Source of the DNA: Paracoccaceae bacterium
GTDB taxonomy: Bacteria; Pseudomonadota; Alphaproteobacteria; Rhodobacterales; Rhodobacteraceae
DNA length: 40,963 bases
Reading direction: 5' to 3'
NCBI GenBank assembly: GCA_030066855.1
Contig: JASJAU010000014.1
Location: 1 to 40,963, forward strand
The stretch's first letter is position 1. Every line of letters starts with the position of its first letter. This document shows positions 35,660 through 40,963 of the stretch, in pieces. The notes under the pieces were generated by a model. It was not told where the DNA came from, did no database searches, and saw nothing but the letters and a program-made list of their open reading frames with translations. Both the position numbers and the translations under genes were made by a program.

Positions 35660-37591
35660 ATGTCCGCCCGTCCTTTCGACACTCTCCTCATCGCCAATCG
35701 GGGCGAGATCGCCTGCCGGGTGATCGACACCGCCCGCCGCATGGGTCTCCGCGCCGTCGCGGTCTTTTCCGATGCCGACGCGGACGCCCTTCATGTCGCG
35801 ATGGCCGACGAGGCCGTGCGGATCGGCCCGCCATCGCCCGCCGACAGCTACCTGAAGATCGACGCCATCCTTGCCGCCGCCCGACAGACTGGCGCAGGCG
35901 CGATCCACCCCGGTTACGGTTTCCTGAGCGAGAACCCCGAGTTCGTCGAGGCGGTTGAGCGCGAGGGCCTCGTCTTTGTCGGACCGTCCGCCAGCGCGAT
36001 CCGGGCCATGGGCCTTAAGGACGCGGCAAAGGCGCTGATGGAAAAGGCGGGCGTTCCGGTGGTCCCCGGCTATCACGGCGACGATCAAAGCCCCGAGCGG
36101 CTGGCCGACGAGGCGGGTCGCATCGGCTACCCCGTTTTGATCAAGGCCGTTGCAGGCGGGGGCGGCAAAGGCATGCGGATCGCAAGCCTGCCGCACGAGT
36201 TCGAGGAGTCGCTGGCCTCGGCCCAGGCCGAAGCGCGATCGGCTTTCGGAAACGATGCGGTGCTGATCGAGAAGCTGGTCGAAAAGCCCCGGCACATCGA
36301 GGTGCAGGTCTTTGGCGACGGCGACCACGCCTTGCATCTCTTTGAGCGCGATTGCTCGCTCCAGCGCCGCCATCAGAAGGTGATCGAAGAGGCGCCCGCG
36401 CCCGGTATGACCGACGAGATGCGCACCGCCATGGGCGCGGCTGCGGTAAGGGCGGCGGAGGCGGTCGGCTATTCCGGCGCCGGAACGGTCGAGTTCATCG
36501 TCGACGCCTCTGACGGCCTGCGCCCCGATCGGTTCTGGTTCATGGAGATGAACACGCGGCTTCAGGTCGAGCATCCGGTGACCGAGGCCATCACCGGCGT
36601 CGATCTGGTCGAATGGCAGCTCCGCGTCGCGGCGGGCGAGCCGCTGCCCGCTCCGCAATCCGACCTCTCCATCACGGGCCATTCCATCGAAGCGCGTCTC
36701 TATGCCGAAGACGCCGCAGGGGGTTTCCTGCCCGCCACGGGCTGCCTCGCGCATCTGGTCTTCCCGGAGGGCGCGCGCATCGACACCAGCGTGCGGCAAG
36801 GCGATGCAATCACGCCGCATTATGACCCGATGATCGCGAAGATCATTGTGCATGGAGCGGATCGGGGCGAGGCGCTCCGCGACATGGACCGGGCGCTCGC
36901 CGCGACCGAGATCGCGGGAACCGAGACCAACCGCGCGTTTCTCGCCAGGCTCGCCGCCTGCGAGGGGTTCCGGTCCGGTGATGTTGACACCGGCTTGATC
37001 GCGCGGGAGCTGCCGAACCTGATCGCGGAGGCGCCGCCGTCCGACGCCGCGTTGGCCATCGCTGCGGTCGCGGCTTTGGGCGTCAAGCAGGACGCGGTTC
37101 GGGGCTTCTCCAACTGGACGCCGCTCGCGCATCCGGTGACCCTGGGCGAGACCGCGCTCAGCGTTGCCTTCACGCCGACCGGCGCATCTGTCGGCATCGG
37201 CGCCAAGACCCTAGCCGTCTCGCAATCGCCCGCGGGGTGGATGGTGGACGGTCGCAAGGCGCCGCTCAAGGCGGCGCGGATCGGAAACGCCGTCCATGTC
37301 TTCGGCGCGGAAACCGCCTCCTGGGAGCTGCCCGATCCGCTGGCGTGCGGGACCGGCGCGGGGCAGGGCGGGCTGGAAGCGCCGATGCCGGGACTGATCA
37401 CCGATGTGCGCATCGCGGCTGGCGACGCTGTCGTCGCGGGGCAGCGCCTCGTTCTCCTCGAAGCGATGAAGATGGAACACGCGCTGACCTCCCCCCGCGA
37501 CGGCCGCGTGGCAGAGGTGCGCGTGTCCGCTGGCGACCAGGTCGAGGCTGGCGAGCGCCTTCTCGCGCTTGAGCCGGAGGCGGCCGAATGA
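35660..37591 (+). CDS. mccA: Methylcrotonyl-CoA carboxylase biotin-containing (alpha) subunit
   Basis: 643 residues. The N-terminal biotin carboxylase begins FDTLLIANRGEIACRVIDTA and carries AVAGGGGKGMRIA (ATP loop), ERDCSLQRRHQKVIEEAPAP and EMNTRLQVEHPVTE. The biotin-carboxyl-carrier domain at the C-terminus has LLEAMKMEH with the biotinylated lysine at about residue 604. A GTG at 35645 in frame overlaps the mccB stop as GTGA and would add five residues; given the operon's habit of 4-base overlaps it is a real alternative. The gene overlaps the GST by 4 bases. Confidence 0.95.
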   Translation: MSARPFDTLLIANRGEIACRVIDTARRMGLRAVAVFSDADADALHVAMADEAVRIGPPSPADSYLKIDAILAAARQTGAGAIHPGYGFLSENPEFVEAVEREGLVFVGPSASAIRAMGLKDAAKALMEKAGVPVVPGYHGDDQSPERLADEAGRIGYPVLIKAVAGGGGKGMRIASLPHEFEESLASAQAEARSAFGNDAVLIEKLVEKPRHIEVQVFGDGDHALHLFERDCSLQRRHQKVIEEAPAPGMTDEMRTAMGAAAVRAAEAVGYSGAGTVEFIVDASDGLRPDRFWFMEMNTRLQVEHPVTEAITGVDLVEWQLRVAAGEPLPAPQSDLSITGHSIEARLYAEDAAGGFLPATGCLAHLVFPEGARIDTSVRQGDAITPHYDPMIAKIIVHGADRGEALRDMDRALAATEIAGTETNRAFLARLAACEGFRSGDVDTGLIARELPNLIAEAPPSDAALAIAAVAALGVKQDAVRGFSNWTPLAHPVTLGETALSVAFTPTGASVGIGAKTLAVSQSPAGWMVDGRKAPLKAARIGNAVHVFGAETASWELPDPLACGTGAGQGGLEAPMPGLITDVRIAAGDAVVAGQRLVLLEAMKMEHALTSPRDGRVAEVRVSAGDQVEAGERLLALEPEAAE

Positions 37592-38244
37592 TCCGACTCG
37601 CCCATGCCCATCAAACCCGCTCCATGCGGATCTATTGGCTTTTGAAGGAGTTGGGCTTTGATTTTGAGGTCGAGCTCCGCCCCTTTGACAAGACCCTCCG
37701 CGCCCCCGAATTCCTCGCGCGTTCGCCCGTGGGCCGCATCCCGGCGCTTGAGATCGACGGGCGGACCTTCTTCGAATCCGGTGCGATCATTCAGATTCTC
37801 TGCGCCCGTTTTTCCGACGCCGGGCTTGGCCGCGCTGAGGACGATCCCGAATGGGAGGATTGGCTGGTCTGGCTCAACTTCGCTGAAACGCTGAGCCAGC
37901 ACACCGCCAGCCTGACCCAGCAGCACATCATGCTGCGCGAGGATTTCATGCGCTCGCCAACGGTCATGCGCCTGGAGGCCGCGCGGGCTGGCAAGTGTTT
38001 CGACGCGATCGAGCGGCGCCTGGCCGGGCGCGATTTCCTGCTCGACGGAGGCTTCTCCGCTGCAGACATCGCCGTGGCGCAGGCCGTCTACATGGCGCTC
38101 CATTTTACGACGATCGGCGAGCGGCCCGCCATGGCCGCCTGGTACGAGCGGCTCACGTCCCGTCCCGCCTTCATGTCCTCGCTGCCGCCCGAGGGCGCGC
38201 CGCGCCTCTACGCCAAGGATTTCTATCCGGTTCCGGAGGATTGA
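37588..38244 (+). CDS. Glutathione S-transferase family protein
   Basis: 218 residues with N-terminal thioredoxin-like domain (RLAHAHQTRSMRIYWLLKEL, then SPVGRIPALEIDGRTFFESG, the cis-proline and the ES glutathione-binding residues) and a C-terminal helical domain (DFLLDGGFSAADIAVAQAVY with the N-capping SAADIA motif). The serine in QTRS may be the catalytic residue. The protein resembles bacterial GSTs with no assigned substrate. Its location between mccA and HMG-CoA lyase, coupled by ATGA upstream and three bases from the next GTG, makes it a fixed member of the leucine operon rather than a chance neighbour. Confidence 0.88.
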   Translation: MIRLAHAHQTRSMRIYWLLKELGFDFEVELRPFDKTLRAPEFLARSPVGRIPALEIDGRTFFESGAIIQILCARFSDAGLGRAEDDPEWEDWLVWLNFAETLSQHTASLTQQHIMLREDFMRSPTVMRLEAARAGKCFDAIERRLAGRDFLLDGGFSAADIAVAQAVYMALHFTTIGERPAMAAWYERLTSRPAFMSSLPPEGAPRLYAKDFYPVPED

Positions 38245-38247
38245 GCG

Positions 38248-39108
38248 GTGGCAGAAGCGGTGGAAATTGTCGAGGTCGGCCCCCGCGACGGGCTGCAAAA
38301 CGAGGATCGGGCGATCCCTGTGGACGAGAAGGTCGCGCTCATCGACCGGTTGTCGGAGGCCGGTTTCGCCCGCATCGAGGCGGCGAGCTTTGTCAGCCCC
38401 AAATGGGTGCCGCAGATGGCCGGGTCCGCTGAAGTGATGGCGGGCATCCGCCGGGCGCCGGGCGTGCGCTACACCACGCTGACCCCCAACCTCCGCGGTC
38501 TGGAGGACGCGATCGCGGCGAAGGCCGACGAGGTCGCGGTTTTCGGAAGCGCCTCCGAGGCCTTCAGCCGCGCCAACATCAACGCCACGATTGAAGAGAG
38601 CCTCGAGCGGTTCCAACCGGTTCTCGCCCGCGCAGCAGAAGTGGGATTACCGGTGCGGGGCTACATCTCCTGCGTCACTGACTGCCCCTATGAGGGCCCC
38701 GTCGCGCCTGAGGCCGTCGCGCGGGTGTCGGAGGCGCTGAAGGCCATGGGATGCTTCGAGCTGTCCCTTGGCGAGACTATCGGGCGCGGGACGCCAGAGC
38801 GGGTGGACGCCATGCTGGCGGCGGTTCTGAGCGTGGCCGAACCCGCTGAACTTGCTGGACATTTTCATGACACCTCAGGCCGCGCGCTGGAGAATGTGGG
38901 CGTCAGCCTCGCGCACGGTCTCCGGGTCTTCGACGCCGCAGTCGCGGGCCTCGGCGGATGCCCCTACGCCCCGGGCGCCGCGGGCAATGTCGCGACGGGG
39001 GCTCTGGCGCGGTATCTGGACGCCGCCGGCTTCTCGCATGGACTCGATCTCGAAAAACTCGAAGACGCTGCGCGGCTGGCGCGGCAGATGCGGAGCGCTG
39101 AAGCATGA
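38248..39108 (+). CDS. Hydroxymethylglutaryl-CoA lyase
   Basis: 286 residues; splits HMG-CoA into acetoacetate and acetyl-CoA, the last step of leucine breakdown. The DRE-TIM barrel shows VEVGPRDGLQNEDRAIPVDE at the start, AASFVSPKWVPQMAGSAEVM, then GHFHDTSG with metal-binding histidines, and the signature GLGGCPYAPGAAGNVATG with the catalytic cysteine. GTG start at 38248 with GGAGGATTGAGC nearby. It overlaps the hydratase gene by 4 bases. The symbol mvaB or liuE is used for such genes in other genomes. Confidence 0.95.
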   Translation: MAEAVEIVEVGPRDGLQNEDRAIPVDEKVALIDRLSEAGFARIEAASFVSPKWVPQMAGSAEVMAGIRRAPGVRYTTLTPNLRGLEDAIAAKADEVAVFGSASEAFSRANINATIEESLERFQPVLARAAEVGLPVRGYISCVTDCPYEGPVAPEAVARVSEALKAMGCFELSLGETIGRGTPERVDAMLAAVLSVAEPAELAGHFHDTSGRALENVGVSLAHGLRVFDAAVAGLGGCPYAPGAAGNVATGALARYLDAAGFSHGLDLEKLEDAARLARQMRSAEA

Positions 39109-39890
39109 ACACGATCCGATTGGAAACCGATGAAAGGGGCGTCGCGACGCTGACCCTCGCGCGGCCAGATAAGCGCAACGCCATGTCGGCGGAGATGATT
39201 GCTGAGCTGCACGCGGTCGCCGACTCGATCGCCACGGATGAGGGGATTCGCGCGGTCGTTCTCGCGGCGGAAGGATCGGTCTTCTGCGCCGGCGGCGATC
39301 TCGGATGGATGCGGGAGCAAATGGCGGCGGACGCCGAAACCCGGCGGCGCGAAGCGGCCAAACTCGCGTGGATGCTGAACGCGCTGAATGAACTGCCGAA
39401 GCCGCTCATCGGGAAGATCCACGGCAACTCCTTTGGCGGCGGGATTGGGCTGATGTCGGTCTGCGATGCCGTCGTCGCCGCTAAGGGGACCCTCTTCGGC
39501 CTGACTGAGACGCGGCTCGGCCTCCAACCCGCCACCATTGGTCCCTACGTCATTTCCCGCATCGGGGAGACGATGGCGCGGCGTGTCTTCTTCTCCGCGC
39601 GTCTCTTCAGCGTGGAGGAAGCGGAACGGATGGCCCTTGTTGCTCGGATCGCCGAGCCGGAAGACCTGGACGCCGCCGTCGAGGCCGAGGTCGCGCCCTA
39701 TCTCGAAACGGCGCCGGGCGCGGTGGCGGAAGCCAAGGCCCTGACCCGGCTCATGGGCCCGAAGATCGACCCTCACCGCATTGAGGCCACCATCGACATG
39801 CTCGTCGCAAGATGGGAGACCGACGAGGCCGAGGAGGGGATCAGCGCGTTCTTCGAGAAGCGCAAGGCGGCCTGGATGCCGAAGGACTGA
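39105..39890 (+). CDS. Methylglutaconyl-CoA hydratase (enoyl-CoA hydratase family)
   Basis: 261 residues of the crotonase family. Visible features are TLARPDKRNAMSAEMIAELH at the N-terminus, the oxyanion-hole loop EGSVFCAGGDLGWM and the second GKIHGNSFGGGIGLMSVCDA with FGLTETRLGLQPATIGPYVI. The GLTETRLGL-PATIGPYV stretch matches the hydratases in leucine operons (LiuC). It hydrates 3-methylglutaconyl-CoA to HMG-CoA, supplying the lyase just upstream. It closes the operon: a gap of 87 bases with a possible promoter leads to nuoA. Confidence 0.9.
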   Translation: MNTIRLETDERGVATLTLARPDKRNAMSAEMIAELHAVADSIATDEGIRAVVLAAEGSVFCAGGDLGWMREQMAADAETRRREAAKLAWMLNALNELPKPLIGKIHGNSFGGGIGLMSVCDAVVAAKGTLFGLTETRLGLQPATIGPYVISRIGETMARRVFFSARLFSVEEAERMALVARIAEPEDLDAAVEAEVAPYLETAPGAVAEAKALTRLMGPKIDPHRIEATIDMLVARWETDEAEEGISAFFEKRKAAWMPKD

Positions 39891-39902
39891 CCGCGACCGC
39901 CG

Positions 39903-39931
39903 TTGACGCTCTCCCGGACCGGCAGTAGGTA
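39903..39931 (+). promoter_or_regulatory. Possible nuo operon promoter
   Basis: TTGACG (39903-39908), 17-base spacer, TAGGTA (39926-39931), giving a start near 39938 and about 40 bases of leader before nuoA. Same -10 style as the tRNA-Ser and moaA promoters. Confidence 0.45.
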
Positions 39932-39977
39932 TGAGCCAAGCGCATCGCGCGATACGGGAACCTGACGGAGCGCACAC

Positions 39978-40343
39978 GTGGAAAGCCTGCTTGCCGAGTA
40001 CCTGCCGATTCTCGTATTCCTTGGCCTCGCCATAGGCCTCGGCCTTGTCCTGCTACTCGCCGCCGCGCTGGCCGCGCCGCGCGATCCGGACCCCGAAAAG
40101 CTCTCCGCCTACGAGTGCGGCTTCAACGCTTTCGACGATGCGCGGATGAAATTCGACGTACGTTTCTACCTCGTCGCGATCCTCTTCATCATCTTCGATC
40201 TTGAGATCGCATTCCTCTTCCCCTGGGCCGTCGCCTTCGGCGCGCTGAGCGACGCTGCGTTCTGGTCGATGATGGTGTTTCTCGCGGTTCTGACGGTCGG
40301 GTTCGCCTATGAGTGGAAAAAGGGCGCGCTTGAGTGGGAGTAA
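39978..40343 (+). CDS. nuoA: NADH-quinone oxidoreductase subunit A
   Basis: 121 residues, the usual size. Three membrane helices: the first in [20 protein letters not shown], the second [20 protein letters not shown], and the third in [19 protein letters not shown]. The loop [20 protein letters not shown] between helices 1 and 2 is the conserved ND3-type loop near the quinone site, with the conserved cysteine in YECGF. GTG start at 39978 with GGAG ten bases upstream. It opens the complex I operon, with nuoB after 141 bases, an unusually wide gap. Confidence 0.96.
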   Translation: MESLLAEYLPILVFLGLAIGLGLVLLLAAALAAPRDPDPEKLSAYECGFNAFDDARMKFDVRFYLVAILFIIFDLEIAFLFPWAVAFGALSDAAFWSMMVFLAVLTVGFAYEWKKGALEWE

Positions 40344-40463
40344 TCCCCGCAACCCCGCCTCTCGCCTTCGAAAAATTGACCTGAGGACACGCCGATTGCC
40401 GCGTTGAACTCGGTCTGGGCATGCAGTACCGTCTGGCCGGAACCGGGATGCGCCGGTCGTTAG

Positions 40464-40963
<500 letters not shown>

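Noticed and set aside
35516-38616. Two long minus-strand frames (538 and 598 codons)
   Set aside because: They lie antisense to mccA, the GST and HMG-CoA lyase, whose motifs are unmistakable; the antisense products are arginine- and proline-rich with no domains.

Overview
The window looks like a chromosomal segment of a GC-rich alphaproteobacterium, most likely Rhodobacterales (Roseobacter/Rhodobacter type). The evidence is gene order and family content: rplU-rpmA-GNAT-obgE-proB-proA facing a ChpT-type phosphotransferase, a DUF3553 protein, an olsB-olsA ornithine-lipid pair, ctaA, M32 carboxypeptidase, glmU-glmS, a leucine-degradation operon and the start of a nuo operon. No IS element, prophage or CRISPR array was seen.

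Layout. (1) 1-6295, minus strand: a sugar-type ABC operon in the order binding protein, two permeases, D-2-hydroxyacid dehydrogenase, ATPase, LacI regulator, then the first 18 codons of a ThuA-family gene that runs off the left edge. Two CG-centred LacI-type operators lie upstream. (2) 6296-6983: a gap of about 470 bp without a recognisable gene, then tRNA-Ser(CGA). (3) 6984-14902: a secreted DUF2059-like protein, L21 with a long extension, L27, three GNAT domains in two genes, obgE, proB, proA, a frameshifted chpT and DUF3553. (4) 15013-21956: olsB, olsA, a divergent ThiE-like protein with a TfoX-N protein, trmJ, ctaA, an M32 carboxypeptidase, DUF1801 and a PaaI-type thioesterase. (5) 22038-27267: a tiny Flp-pilin-like protein, prs, an HCCA-isomerase/DsbA-fold protein, moaA, a lipoprotein and an acyl-CoA/benzoate-CoA ligase-like enzyme. 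(6) 27269-31235: glmU-glmS (UDP-GlcNAc synthesis) on the minus strand, and a divergent phosphoglycolate phosphatase. (7) 31309-39890: a nine-gene leucine/isovalerate catabolic operon: ivd, three accessory small or membrane genes, mccB, mccA, a GST, HMG-CoA lyase and methylglutaconyl-CoA hydratase. (8) 39978-end: nuoA and partial nuoB.

How the genes work together. The liu-type operon encodes every step from isovaleryl-CoA to acetoacetate and acetyl-CoA, and almost every junction is a 4-base start/stop overlap. glmU and glmS supply UDP-N-acetylglucosamine. olsB and olsA make ornithine lipid. proB and proA give glutamate semialdehyde for proline. The left-hand operon imports and presumably oxidises an unidentified sugar or polyol under LacI control.

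The points most worth a second look are the ThuA-linked ABC operon with an embedded hydroxyacid dehydrogenase and twin operators, the chpT frameshift in a G5 run, the helix-hairpin-helix extension on ribosomal protein L21, the orphan Flp-like micro-protein, and the accessory trio inside the leucine operon, whose mccB apparently starts with TTG. Functions are assigned from family motifs read by eye; no database search was run.
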